From contig NW_017804065.1 in NCBI RefSeq assembly GCF_001625305.1, positions 7,472 to 71,471 of the forward strand: DNA of 64,000 bases. The letters are read 5' to 3'. This DNA is from Branchiostoma belcheri. Its lineage: Eukaryota; Chordata; Leptocardii; Amphioxiformes; Branchiostomatidae. Below the pieces are notes generated by a model that did not search any database, was not told the origin of the DNA, and saw only the letters and a list, made by a program, of their open reading frames with translations. Positions within the stretch are counted from its first letter, which is position 1. Every line of letters starts with the position of its first letter. Positions 11,770 to 24,403 of this stretch are shown piece after piece. A program made the translations under genes and the position numbers.

Positions 11770-14576
11770 CCACGCCCCGGGAATCTTTACATTTAGCATT
11801 ACAATCGCCATACAATGTTGATGTTATAAACTTAAACATCGTGTGCTACACGCGGGGTTTACTGAAATCCAACGACAGTTAGTTTCAGCATTTTGCCTCA
11901 TAGGTCATAAACATACGCTTATCACAACAACGCGGCCAAATGGGAGGCTAGCTGGCTGTAATCCTCATGTCGTATCTTAATGTAAATCTCTGTCTGCCTC
12001 ACTGCACCTTAAACATGCTCTCTACCACCGGAAAGATCAAAGTTGTTTTAAAGGTTTCATCAAAGACTGGCTGACCTTTAGTATGGTTATGGTTTTATTG
12101 AAATATTAGTGTCAGCCCCTAGCAATACAAGAATGGATTTCTGAACGTGTAATGAGGAGTGCGCCACACCAGCAATCGCTGCCGGGTGCTCCTTTTGTAT
12201 TGCGCCCTGAAATCCAAACGAGAGTACGGAGATCTCATACCTCCGTGAATAATACTTCGAGCTTTTGTCAATTATAGTTCAATTCAGTCCACAGGTATGA
12301 TATCCGATAGATGTGTGTCCATCGAGTTCTCATTGGTGAACAAAAGGTCGTGTTTTGAACGTTCTTGTCGGCGTGGAAACGACCAACGTTCTGGCACCGA
12401 CATGTCTGAAAGTTAAGCCCCTGTCACACAGAGCCGAATGTGGCCTCTCGAACACTAGCCGAACTCCAGGATGGCTGGGGGTTGAAGAATGGTTAGAAGT
12501 AGGTCCGGAGCAGGGTCGCCTGGGTCGGCTGGTGTTGTCGGAGAGTAGTTGGCAGTGAAATTTGACTCAAATTTAACTCAATTCCGATTCGATTCGTATT
12601 AGCGAAAGGTAGGCGTGACCTAAATCTGGCGAGACTGCTCGATCTTTAGCCAACCTTGATCGGCTGGTGTTCCGAATGTGTGACAATGGCTTTACGTAAG
12701 TCTTAAAGGTAAGGCTGACATACGGAAAAAAACATCTTCATGTTCACAGAGGTTAGGCCACACCGATTTAATTTTATGGATGACATCCTCTGAAGACCCC
12801 CAAACTAGTGCGTGCGGGCGAAAAAAAGAAAAATCCGGCCAAAAATAAAAATGCTACTAAAACCACAGGAGTACAAAGCTGGTATTGTGAATTTGGCGCA
12901 TTACATAGTGACGTATACATGCTGGCTTTTTTCGGAATTTATGAATCGGTACTGTACGTATGTACTGAGTTCTTGAGTCGTGGAGCTTCGGTAGCCTGGG
13001 TGCCCGGCTCCGTATTGTCTCTGACTACCATGGACTACCCAGGCTTAAAGCCAGTCCAGAGCCTCGGAAGACGTGATGTTTTTTTTTTTTTTGAGATCGG
13101 GCGAAAATCAATGCGCGCGCGGATGTCATCCATAAAATTAAATCGGTGTGGCCTTAAACAATCAGTCACACCGACCAATGGCATAAGGAACGACGGCACG
13201 CGCTGTTCTATTACATGTACCCAGAAGCTTATGGCTTGTTGTCATGTTAACATCATTATGTGTAGAGATTGTCTTCCATATGGTTGGAAATTAGAATTCA
13301 ATCACGAATTTATCAGAAACCTGGAGGTGACGTATATGTGTAAAATGAAATCATGTCCTCAAATGATTTAATTTCACACATATGATAGCCTCCAGGACTC
13401 TGAAAGACTCCTCTGTTACTAATAAGCAATATCAGGACGAGGGAGAGAAATGTTGTTATTGGAGTGTCTGTCTGTAAGCCTCTGTCTCTCTCTTGGGTGT
13501 GTTTAACTTCACATGATACAGTGTTGCTATACATGCTGAGTGCTGTTGTTATTGTCTGCGGGACCAAAGATGTCACAGAGCGGCATAGGTAACAGGTGAA
13601 GGTCGCCATCTCTGATTGCCTTGTTTTTTCTCTACTCTCCCCCCCCCCATCATCTATTATTTGACGCAGGCCTATAGAAATATGTCAGCAACTTTACAGC
13701 TCTTCCTGTCACACGAGCTTGTTTTCTCGCCTGTGAAAGCCGACGCGATATTCCTGTCCAGATCCTCTCTCAAGGGCTCGGAATTAGATGCAAATTGATA
13801 GCGCAACCCTTGGTCGGCTGTACACTGTACTTCGCTGAATGAAAACGGGTTGCCAGTAAATGATGTACCCTGGGATTACCGTGTCTCGTACATGTTCAAA
13901 TCCAGACAGAAAGACAGGAGGTCAAGGGTCTAGGAATCTGGCCACATACAGCGTACGATGCTTCTAAGATGATATTTTATTTAATTCCGCGACGATCGTG
14001 CCATATGCCATAGGTTTCGATAGAAACTGATACAATAGGTTAATCATTAATAAACCCTTGCACCCGATTCTTCTCAGATCTACAACGTAAATGTGCGGCA
14101 CCATGATTAAAAAAAAACAACGTATATGTGCACTGTGCCATGTGTGTGGCCGAGCACAGCAGTCCATACGTAATTGATGTAATTAAGGTACAACTTATTT
14201 AGCGAAGCCTCTTTTCACAGACTACATGCATGAATAAGGAAGAGTTTGGGCTTTTTGGTGAGGTCAGACATAAGGAGATCGTACTATTCTATAGAAAGTA
14301 TGTAAATGTATGTGTGACGCAGGTTTCCATGACAAGGTTTGTAATTTGACCCAGCCTACACAAACTCAAACTGTTACTTAATCGTTTCCGTAACAAGAAG
14401 CGTGCTGGGGATTTACCGCCCGGTGCAGTCACATTCTCCGTACAATTTTCGTGTCGTAGAATTTTCCAGCAGGCTGTGACAGAACCAAATGCCGACAAAG
14501 ATTCAAGACAGGCTTTTTTTTTCGTAACAACGCAGCTAGATTTTGTACTACATGTATGTATGCACGGATATCTCAA
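11770..14576. repeat. duplicated block, copy 2
   Basis: Second copy of the block at 8676-11749, in the same orientation, with scattered single-base differences and small indels. It lacks the LINE of copy 1 and contains a 398 bp MITE at 12756-13153. It is most likely the other haplotype; a real tandem duplication is possible but is made less likely by the gap at the exact junction. Confidence 0.85.
12756..13153. mobile_element. MITE with perfect 33 bp terminal inverted repeats and TTA target duplication
   Basis: The element begins GGCCACACCGATTTAATTTT and ends with its exact reverse complement. The repeat is perfect for 33 bp at each end. It is flanked by TTA on both sides, and copy 1 of the block has the uninterrupted site GAGGTTAAACAATC near 9660. 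A 3 bp TTA/TAA duplication is the signature of PIF/Harbinger-type transposases, so this is a non-autonomous Harbinger-like element. The one long frame through it is incidental. Confidence 0.9.
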
Positions 14577-16560
14577 GAATGCCCTAAGTTTACGATCGTA
14601 CGAATTTGACGAGATCCTAAGTATGAATAATGAGATGCTGTAGGGAAATGTTGTACTTTTTAGCAGGCTATTTTATATTGTAGGGCAAAATGTGACCTTT
14701 TGAAAGCCACATTTCCGGTAGCTCTTCCTCTTTCTACGGATCAAATTACAGGTCGACCGTAATTAACCTGAATTGCGTATAACTTGGTTTTCATCGCTTC
14801 CCGTCCTTGATTGGGTGTGATGGGGTCCATTCTAGCTTCTCGTTTTACTATTTGACCATGAGTCAAAATTACGCGTGGAATTTTCCACAAGGTACTTTCT
14901 AGCTGTGAAAATAGAATCCAACAGGTGTCATTGCACAGACTGACCTGGGAACGGGACTTCCCCCACTGACGCATCGTTCCCAGAAGCACAAATTCCTGGA
15001 TTTCAGCATATTGGTCATTCAAACGGTGAACTGAAAATGTCCCGTACAATGATGATGAATCAGGTACTAAAATTATACTCAAATCTGGGGAAACACATGA
15101 CTTGGAGTATAAAATGCCACGATTTTGTCGTCTATCAAGTATTGAGGTTCTCCGAATTTCAGGTATAGTTCAGCCTTTCTTCGATTTATCAATTATCTTT
15201 TTTCAATCATTTCCTCATTGATGAAGTATTTGTATCTTTGTGACAGAAATTCATGTGTATCTGTTGTGCTTTTCATGGAGTATTATCTTGAATGATGATT
15301 GCTTATACATTATTGTAAGTCATGATCATTGTATGTGTATAATATCTACATACTTTTCCGAGTTCACCAAATATTTCTTGTAGGCATTTTCTTCCTCTAC
15401 CAGTTGAACTTACTATTTTATTCAAATCATAAAGGATTTAGCATTTGTAGTTAAACCCTAGTAAGACCGTAATTCTCTCTGGTGTTTTTCCTACATTCTA
15501 GTTGCAGGACTAGGTGTAATCATTGTAACAAACTTCGTTTCCCCATTCTGTGTACCTAAACTCTGTCATGACAACATGTAGCGGCTAATAGAAGAGTTTT
15601 CTACCGAATAATCCATGTGTTTTCACGATGCGACGAACTAGTCAATGCTACTAGGGTCAGTACAAATGTATTTTACCAAGATTTGAGTTGACGGATTGCT
15701 TTATTAGTTATAAGGTGATGTAATGTAGAGACAAAAGTTCTCAGGTGCTTGTTGAACAAAGGTCGAGTCGGAAACCTTATTTTCTGCTACACGGAAGTAA
15801 CCTAAATTTCAGACTTGTTGAAGTAGAGTGTACAAGGTGGACATGATTCTCTTCTTCGCAAGCTCCGAAGAGAGAAGACCACTTCCTGTCTGTGTACACT
15901 AACACAGAAAATGAGGTAGTCGCCACCGTCACGAGCGCACACACACACACACTGACGGGGCTACGAATGCCGGGCTGGGGAGAGATAGGAGGGGACGAGG
16001 GGAGAAATGATGGAAGTAATAGTAGGAGAGTGGGTAGGGATCGAATGTGTACGCCGACAGGAAGTGGAATTTTCCGCGGTCTCAAGCCAGCAAAGCCCAT
16101 TATTGCTAACAATTGCGCTACATGTATATAAGTACTGGTAACTTGCAACGTCCTCCAAAGAACGATCGTTTGTCTAACTAAATCCGAGACTTTTTATGTC
16201 AATTCTTTTTCAGTACGGATAATGTTTTTATAGTAAACATTGTTGGTAAACCCAAAACAAACGCTAACAATGAACGGTATTCCGTACTCGTAACAGACTT
16301 ACAATCTTTGACCCCACCTGCTTGGAGTTTACTCATTGTCAGCCCTAGTAGTCACGTGATTTGCACCGGTCATTGACTACAAATAAATCTTGAGGCCGGC
16401 GTTTTTTGCGTTTATGTTTTTATTTAGGGGGGGGAGCTTATTTCCTATACTCAACCTTCGGCCGACGTTTACTTTGAGGGTAGCGCTAATTTGAGCTGTT
16501 GAACATGTACCACGACTTTCAGTGTTTGCACTGGAGGCTTCTCGCCTACACCACGGTAAA
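14577..16560. other. intergenic, no gene seen
   Basis: AT-rich spacer between the duplicated block and the promoter of gene A. Frames of 113 and 123 codons on the minus strand (15082-14741, 16148-15777) show no domain, no splice context and no relative in the window. Confidence 0.5.
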
Positions 16561-16580
16561 ACGTAGTTTCACATGACACA

Positions 16581-16646
16581 TGCGCAGGCGCTGTAGGGGA
16601 TTCCCCGCCCACACAACTGCTAAAAGGGGGCATGACCTTATATAAG
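16581..16646 (+). promoter_or_regulatory. candidate promoter of gene A: NRF-1-like site and TATA box
   Basis: TGCGCAGGCGC at 16581-16591 matches the NRF-1 consensus core, and TATATAAG at 16639-16646 is a good TATA box. Transcription would start near 16670. The coding ATG at 17251 lies 9 bases after a strong acceptor (CTCCTTTCTCCCAG at 17229-17242), which implies a noncoding first exon and a 5' UTR intron, as in genes C and D. Confidence 0.55.
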
Positions 16647-17250
16647 GGCTTATGGGGAGGAATACAGCCTTTGGCACATACGTTGAATACATTTGGTTAC
16701 AGAAATAACAACACTCCCATTAATTGATACTTTCCTCAGGCTTACCATCCATACATTTGTAGCTCACCAGTTTGACCTTTATCTACTGCTTTGAAAGCAA
16801 ACGTTTGGAGAACTGTAGAAAATTCAATAAAATGTAATTTTGCTGAGGTCATTTTTAGTTTTTCCGCTCTTCACATTTCCCTGAATGAATCACGGCGACT
16901 TACCATCTCATTTCCTCGGTATATACACTATGGAACCGAGCCTAGTTCTAACGTCTCTCTTGCAACAACGCTCTACATAGGTAGTAAATAATCGCGCGGG
17001 CCCGAGTGCCTCATCAGTCATCTATCCCTCAGTCTACTTAAGATCTGACCGTTGGGGCACCACAGAGGATTTCTTGACTAGTTTTCTCCACCCTTCTTTA
17101 TTAGTTTTGTTATTCTTAAGTGCCATGCCGTTCTATCAGTCTCTCCCGCTGCTATCCCCTCTACGTTTCTTCTTGAGTCTGTTAATTTTAATTGTTGAAC
17201 GAAGGAAAACAAAATTATATAACTAACTTCTCCTTTCTCCCAGAGTAACA

Positions 17251-19711
17251 ATGTATCTGCGCGGGATCGCTGTATGCCTTGTACTGACCATGTTGGTCCT
17301 GGAGCTCGCAGAAGCGAAGGGCGAGGGGAGAAGACGAAAAGCGGGACGCAAGAAAGACCGCAAGAAGACGGAGCAGGATGAAGACATGAATCCTGCTGAG
17401 CTGATGTGTAAAATTTACCAAGAGGAGAAGGACCCGCTGGCTGGCTTCCACACAGCAGCAAACGATTCCAATGACAAATACGTAAGTACGGGACATACAG
17501 TGCGGTATAACACTCATCTTGTAGGTCATCACAGGAATTTTCCAAGCAGGTTATGATAGACCCAACTGTTGACGAGAGAGTCGCTTCCGTGACAAGACAG
17601 CTGAGTTTTATGGCTCGTGCTCAATATAAACGGATAGCGGAAAGCTAGAAACCGAATCAAAGGTTAAAGGAATACTGTGTGTTTGAATCCAAATCATTAA
17701 AATGATGGTTCTGAATCGAATTAGAATCTCGTCTCGCATAATTCTGTACAACGTACGTGCCCTCAGTCAATTCTTATTCATCTCTGTCAAACTGTTAATC
17801 AAAGGTTTGGTTCCAAAGCATTGGGAGGTAAATGAGTTGTGAGCTAACGTATATTATCACAGTTCGTTCGTTGATCCGATACAACGTGCGTCAGTCGCCA
17901 CCCACGCATATTCCAAACGCTGCTTCGCAGGCAACGCGCATTACTTGCATTTTGGCCGACGCAGGTATTTTCATGACGTACCAGTGAGAGAAACCTTTTG
18001 TGAATGTGCATTTTTGGTTTATTCTTTTCAGAAAAAAGCTCTTCAAGAGGTCGTGAAGATTCGGCCGAGAGACTTCAGGAGACGGAAAGATTCCCTGATG
18101 ATCAACAAAGCTGACATGAACGGCACGGATGTATGTTGTTTGTTTGTTTGTTTGTTTGTTTGTTTGTTTGTTTGTTTGTTTGTTTGTTTTATTAAACTAC
18201 ATAAAGAGTACAAAACATGGTGGTGGACAACGTTACTCTGGCAAATTACTAATTTAAGGCTTACCATTGAAACAGAAGAATACAAATCAATAACAAATAA
18301 CGAAACATAATAGACTTCCACGATCTTATACCTTCGCCAAATAATATGTTAACCTTTATGATTGACAAACTTAAATGCTTCATTGTCTCATTGATTACGC
18401 ATTTGCATGTATTATATAAGTTGTTTCTATTCTCCATCCAATAATAGTCGTATTTTAAACAAACAAAGAAAGATAGTCTAGCATTTCCTCATAAATTATG
18501 CAAATGAAGTCCTGATTGGAATAAGTTACGTTTGATAATGAAGTGGCATGGCTACGTATAAGATCATCGGCACTTGCCAAAACTTATCTCTACTGTTGTT
18601 AGGATCTTTTTTATATGTTTAATCCAAAATAATTCTAACTTTCAAAATCCCAACAGCCATTCCAGAGAATGGAGCTGATGACAGAGGAAATGGGGGTCGC
18701 CGCAAAAGTTCTAGGCATTCTGGAAAAGAGTCCTATCGTCACCGACAACACAGAGATGAAAACGGACCTGGGCAAGCTTGTTGAGTCGCTGCAGAAGAGA
18801 AAGAGCTCCCTCAGCATTCACGTAAGTCTCCGTCACGGTGTACCGTAAGCGCTGGGTCAAAAGTGCTTGGAAGTCTATACCTGCCCCCGTCTCTTGGTTA
18901 AAGTACCAGTAGAGTTTCATCGCATTGCCTACATATGATTATTTTTCGTCTATTGCCTGATTAACCTCTGTATTGAACTGTACTTAAATGCTTTTGCACA
19001 CTGCTGTAGTACGTCTGAGTACTACATTCGTTCTTTTACTCTGTGTGTGCAGCTCGATAACATCTCTGACGCCCTGGAGAAAACAGCAGCCGAGTGCTTC
19101 TCATTCGTGCCTTCCCTGAGCCAGGAGGAATACGATGGTCTTCAGAGTCGGTACAAGAGGAAGATGAGAAAAGTCGTCAGGAAGCTGAAGCGAAGTGTAA
19201 GTGGGAGCACAGTACAGTACTACTCCTCAACACGAGTAACACAACACAACACAACACAACACAACACAATACACGTGTTGTCTATTGAATAGATGTCTTG
19301 AAAACATTGTGGAAGTTTTATCTCAAGGTGCTGGTGACCTCGCATACGTGTAAGATACAACATATGACAACTTCTGTTTGAAGGGAGGGACTGGGGTTGG
19401 TTTGGAAATATGACTATAGTGTGCCGGTGTCGGGGTGCAGAGTCCGGCCGTATACGTAGCTACATCCCTTGGAAACGTTACAACACTGAATCTACATCCT
19501 TGTATTCTTACAGGTGAAGAAGCCTTTTGAGAAGCTACGCGGCAAAGCTCGCAAGAAGTTCGGCGTCTTACACATGGGGCTCCTGGACGACATCACCAAG
19601 CTGGTCCACGGATCACGTGGCTTTGACGTCATATCCACACTGGAGACGTTCCGAACCACCGCAAGGGAAGTCGGGAAGTGTTACGGGAAAGGCGTTCCCT
19701 GTCCGAAGTAG
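17251..19711 (+). CDS. gene A: secreted helical protein, candidate four-helix cytokine
   Basis: Five coding exons: 17251-17481, 18032-18130, 18657-18821, 19053-19196 and 19514-19711. Every intron is phase 0, and the product is 278 residues. Residues 1-22 are a signal peptide (MYLRGIAVCLVLTMLVLELA...). A Lys/Arg-rich stretch (23-45) that could be a processing site follows, then the family motif NPAELMCK with Cys53. The remaining exons are amphipathic helix-like and rich in Leu, Lys and Glu. Cys180, Cys269 and Cys276 align with those of gene B. N-glycosylation sites occur at NDS (exon 1) and NGT (exon 2). Exon 3 (PFQRMELMTEEM) aligns with gene B (PVERMQLLLTEL). I recognise no named family. The all-phase-0 five-exon plan matches helical cytokine genes. 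The exon model is secure; the function is inferred. Confidence 0.8.
18134..18190. repeat. (GTTT)n microsatellite at a donor site
   Basis: About 14 GTTT units beginning immediately after the GTATGT donor of gene A exon 2, so the repeat makes up the 5' end of the intron. Confidence 0.95.
19237..19270. repeat. (ACAAC)n pentanucleotide repeat
   Basis: Six to seven CAACA units in gene A intron 4, about 40 bp after the exon 4 donor. Confidence 0.9.
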
Positions 19712-20810
19712 TAGACATGTTCAAATGTCAAGAAACCAAAACAGTGAAATTTTACATGTCGCGAAAATGTCAACACAGTCATAGCCATAGTATATTAGAT
19801 GGGGAAGTACAGCTCTAGATGCAACCGTTGAGAAAACGTTGAGCGTTCAAAAATGATAAAGATCTCTCAACGCTTTTTCAGCGAGCGCCGAATAATCTCC
19901 CTGGTCTGTCAATGATATTGATGACCAATAATTTTTGGTCGCTCGTCGGTTGTCCAGCGGTGATCATCCTGTGGAAATGGGGCAAAATTTGACGTTTGCC
20001 AAAACATTACCCGGCATCCTTTGCTACTGGCGTATTAACCACTCTCGGTAGGAGATTAGATGTGAAAAAGCCAATGACTGATAAACATTTAAACCACGCA
20101 CACTTCGCATACAGGTGGGTGGGCGTATTCAAGACGTATAAAGGATATGTAACGTTACATGTACATGTATACTTTTGCAGACTGTGTTGTGAGTGATAGC
20201 GACATTGGACAGAAAGTACCCAATATTTGGATATATAGTGACACCGTTTAATGGTGATAAAGATAATTTCATATAACGCACACTTCGTGATGGTAAATAG
20301 GAAATCCTACATGTTAGTTAAATGTTTAAGACCAAGGAGCTGATAGATTATACCAGCTTAAAATAAAGAGATGAGATCGAACAAAATAAGCTCTCTGTAG
20401 TGCCTTAAGGTAGCATCCGCCTTCTTTCATCTTTCTCAGTCACTGATAAATGATAGCGGATGTTCTCTGAGACTAGAGAATTTATTCAGTTGTTTGATTC
20501 ACTTTATATTACATGTGTACCCAATGTTCTACCCGGATGTCTAACTTTCATCGACGTAATCTGATAAGAGGTTTTGTCCATATGGAGGAAGCGGTGCTAG
20601 TAAAATAGTTTGAAGAGCATGGTGTGCTAAGGAATAAGAAAACCATTGAGTGTTTTGTTTAACGATGATTCTTCAGATTAAAAGAGAGTGCATTATGCAA
20701 TATGTTGCATTTGTTTAAAGATAGCTTGATTAAATAAAAGATTTTAACACATGACTGTCTATGTGCGTGTACATGTATTTTGCGCTGTACAGTGAAAAAG
20801 GTATATTTTG
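19712..20810. other. gene A 3' flank, no further gene seen
   Basis: The 3' UTR of gene A must start at 19712. An AATAAA at about 20362 is a possible but distant polyadenylation signal. Nothing else is recognisable. Confidence 0.4.
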
Positions 20811-21099
20811 CAGGGGTTTTTCTAGAAAAATTTAGCATGAGGGAGAAGATCACAAGCATGGCAAGGGAGTGAAGCGACTGAGGGAGGATTTTTTAATAAG
20901 AGTAACACAGTTTGTAATGCTAGAATGCATTGTTGTATTGTGTTTACATATTTACTGGCAAAATATCATTTTGAGAAAGACTACATGGTGTGTAAGTAGC
21001 CACTTAGGGTTCAAACTTAAAATTGATTACAGATATAAGGGAGCTGACTGGTTACATAAGGGAGCAGCACCCTTATTCCCCTTTTTAGAAAAACCCCTG
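20811..21099. mobile_element. MITE-like element with hAT-type ends
   Basis: Starts CAGGGGTTTTTCTAGAAAAA and ends TTTTTAGAAAAACCCCTG, giving imperfect terminal inverted repeats of about 18 bp around a 289 bp body without coding capacity. CAGGGG termini are common in hAT elements. I could not find a clean 8 bp target duplication, so the copy is either old or has slightly different limits. Confidence 0.6.
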
Positions 21100-21756
21100 T
21101 TGTGTGTATTCGGATTACTTTAAAGGAACAATGGGAATGGTGGGAATGGAAGCAAAAAAGACAGGAGGACAAAAATAGAATTAATAGTGAATGGAAGAAA
21201 TAATTGCAATCTGGTTGCACCTTTCATTCAACAAAAACGTATGTGTACATATTAATCAGACTTATTTAGTTATCAAAAATAACTTTCTGATACTGTATAG
21301 ATATGGGAGATGACGCATGCTACCCAGAATATCGCTTTAATAACACAGATTCTAGTTATGAATGTGAGTGTGCTTAGCTAAAAAAAGATTGGACAAGAAC
21401 GGGAATGAGGAGAAAAGGGGATGTAGTAGATACATCCACACTGTGATGTTGTTTCTCTGTGTAGTACTGGATGTTTTAAGCCCCTCTCACACATAGACGA
21501 CCCTATTCCCGAATTTCTCCAGACCGTATCTGCATCTGTAAAGTCTGTATAATCGCCCTTCGGCACAACACACCATCTAGTAAGTACTTTATGTTCAATT
21601 TGGTAATTAGTTGTGAGCAAGGTCATCTGTGGTCGGGTTTTCTTGGTGAAGCTGACTACGAGTCTTTGAATTAGGTGAGTTTGAAAAATCAAAGTCGGTC
21701 AGGACCCAACGCCGATCTTGGTTGTGGAGTGATCGGGAGCGTAGTCGTTGGAAGGC

Positions 21757-21960
21757 CCTATAATTGAATGAAAGACCTTTATTGTACATTTGTGCTCTTA
21801 ACAAGCTAAGTACAGGTCATGAATAGACAAGGAGAAAGATACAGCAATTGCACTTAAACTATACATACTAATGCGATCTACTATTTACATGTTCAACTTC
21901 TTCTCGCTTCTTGACGCAGTTAAATATGTACGAGCATATAGAACTAATAATACATGATAT
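21757..21960 (-). mobile_element. LINE 3' end fragment
   Basis: Begins AATGAAAGACCTTTATTGTACATTT, then GCTAAGTACAGGTCA, the same 3' terminal sequence (reverse strand) as the copies at 53.8 kb and 55.4 kb. Only about 200 bp of 3' UTR remain. Confidence 0.7.
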
Positions 21961-24340
21961 AATATGTGAGGTCTAACTTAGAAATGACCTCACCTGGGTA
22001 CTGAAGTATTTTCAGACAGCAAGGACTGAAATTTGCGGAACGGATTAGTGAATTAAAAGTGAAAATGTTCTTCAATTCTCCTATAATAATGTCAACCGGT
22101 CTACATGATCTCTTTACGGAACTGGTCTAGTGAATAAAATTCGTCGTGACAGCTCTGTTTGTATTGATCACAGTCAAGGTTAGAAAAATAGATGTGGCGT
22201 CAGATATCTAGGATAGAAGTGACGTCAGTTGTACTGAAAAAACAGCACACCACATCGAGTCACAGATGGTATATTTGTCAGTGCTATTTTGTAAGCTTTA
22301 CGAATAGGTCCACACCTAATTATGAATAACTATGTATATCGTAACTATGTCGCTGTATACCGGGAAAGAAATTAATTGAAATAGTTCCTGTCACTTAAGA
22401 ATGAAAGGTTTTTTGTTAGTTGTTCAAATATGCGGAGGAGTAATTACAGCATACTTCGCTGCTCTATGAAATGAAAATACGTCAAATAGAGAGCATGATT
22501 CACTGGAACACTATAATGCCGAGAGTTTCTAATGATCGATGTCGTGTCAAACCCACCTACCATTTACCGTCCTGAGCATGAGTTGGGATTTTGTATGACT
22601 CATATGTGCTGTTTTCAGTGTTCATTGTACCCGATTACGGAAGGTCGACTGTTAGAAATATGATACATGTATAATCAAAACGGATATGCGATCAGGAAAC
22701 AGCACATAATGAGCAAAAAGAAACGTAAGCTAGATCCGGTCGTAAACGTAAGCCATCTATCATTTACTGCTAGCCGTTGCGTAATCATAACAAGACAGAA
22801 TAGACTTCGTTTAGGGGACATTTTTGACGGAGAATTTTGATCCAAGCGTTTACGAATAAATGAATACTTAATTGTTTGAGTGGCTCTATCTGATTCAACT
22901 TTTTGTTTCGAATTCTACCCTAGGTCATTTCTATGAAATGGATAGAGATGGGGGGAATTACATAAAATATATCTTCCACACCCAGCATGAAAATGTAGAA
23001 GTGATTTGAAAGGGTTTATCCACTTATAGGAGTGACATAGCTCTCTTCAAATTTTCCCGATAATTTTGAGACGAATTTGGAAAATGCTTACGCGCTAGGC
23101 TTTAAAAAGACCCCATGGTATGGAATAAAACAGGCAAACGAAGTTTTGAACACCGCCATTGACAGAGGTAATATAGATACGTACAGCGGACAAGTCTCGA
23201 AGTTGAACAAATGCTTTCTCAGGTGAGAATTTTTTGTTATCATTTTTATTATTCGTACATTTAAATGGTGCGTATGTCACGTTTATCTAATTTTTCTGTC
23301 TTTTTTTTTTATTTTCTTAATTTTATATGTACATTGAAATTACAAAGCTATATTCAACCAGAATGGAAGCCTGAGAATGGGGGAAATTTCTTTTAGCGCA
23401 GACTGATTAGATTTTACTTCCTTTGTATTTTACAAGCTTTGTCACATGTTGTGATCAAATTATTTGTACGCTTTAGTACGTTACCAAGTCTTTCCTTTTA
23501 TCATTGGATTTTGCTTTATCGTCTTACTTCAGAAATGATCTTAGACGCAACCACTTTGAAGTTATTTTTACCAAAAGTGTGGAACCCTTTTTTGCTGTGT
23601 ACGCAAATGTGTGTTTTCAAATTTGTAAAAAGGTCTATCTGTGACGGTACAATAAGAAAATTTGATACGCTATTTCCGTACACAGATTAAAGCGCTTACC
23701 GACAAGCTTTTCATCAGTGCTCTGATTCTTCTCCAGTCTGATCCTGATCGTTTCAACTTGAGAAGGATCAGCAAAATTGATCGAAAGCTTATTAGAAGGC
23801 GTTTTACTTTGTGAGCGGAAATAGCACATAAAATTTTATTCTGTGATCATCTCACATCCTCACAATGTGTAAAAGATACATGTTGGTTAGCGATCGGTGC
23901 AAATTCGATATTACCACCTTACACATGAATAGAAAGTTGGAAGCCAGCCATTGAGTAAATAAAATGTTGACTTTGGACGACTGCATTGGATGTACATTTT
24001 GCAGAGTTTCCAATGCAATTTACATAACAATGAAGCGGGAAGGTGCCAGGCGCCATGTTGCTGGCCTTGCATTGCATTTCAAGGACCCGTAGGGTCAGAA
24101 CATCTCTGGATGTTGAAAAATAAAATGTGTGAACTATTATTCAGTGATAGGCTCTTTGCTGCTAGCACGTCGGCAGAATCTACTGCGTCTGCGCGAAACC
24201 ACGGTTTTTGTTGGATATTTGGTCAATGTTGCATCAGAATTTTGTCCGTTACAGTCGATACAATGTACTAGTATATTTTCCCGCACAGCATTTTAAAACT
24301 GCAGACGGGTATTATCATTGATTACACCAACACGACCTCG
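21961..24340. other. intergenic, no gene seen
   Basis: AT-rich spacer. I found no splice-supported exon, RNA gene or transposon ends. Confidence 0.45.
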
Positions 24341-24403
24341 ACAATATGATCTGTAGAAGTGCTATACGCAGTGCGTTCTGCCCACGCGCTATGTGGTGTT
24401 CCT

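Noticed and set aside
12808-13371. 187-codon plus-strand frame
   Set aside because: Runs across the MITE and its flank; the frame exists only in copy 2 because of the insertion.
15777-16148. 123-codon minus-strand frame
   Set aside because: Low-complexity Ser/Pro/Leu composition, no relatives in the window, no promoter or splice support.
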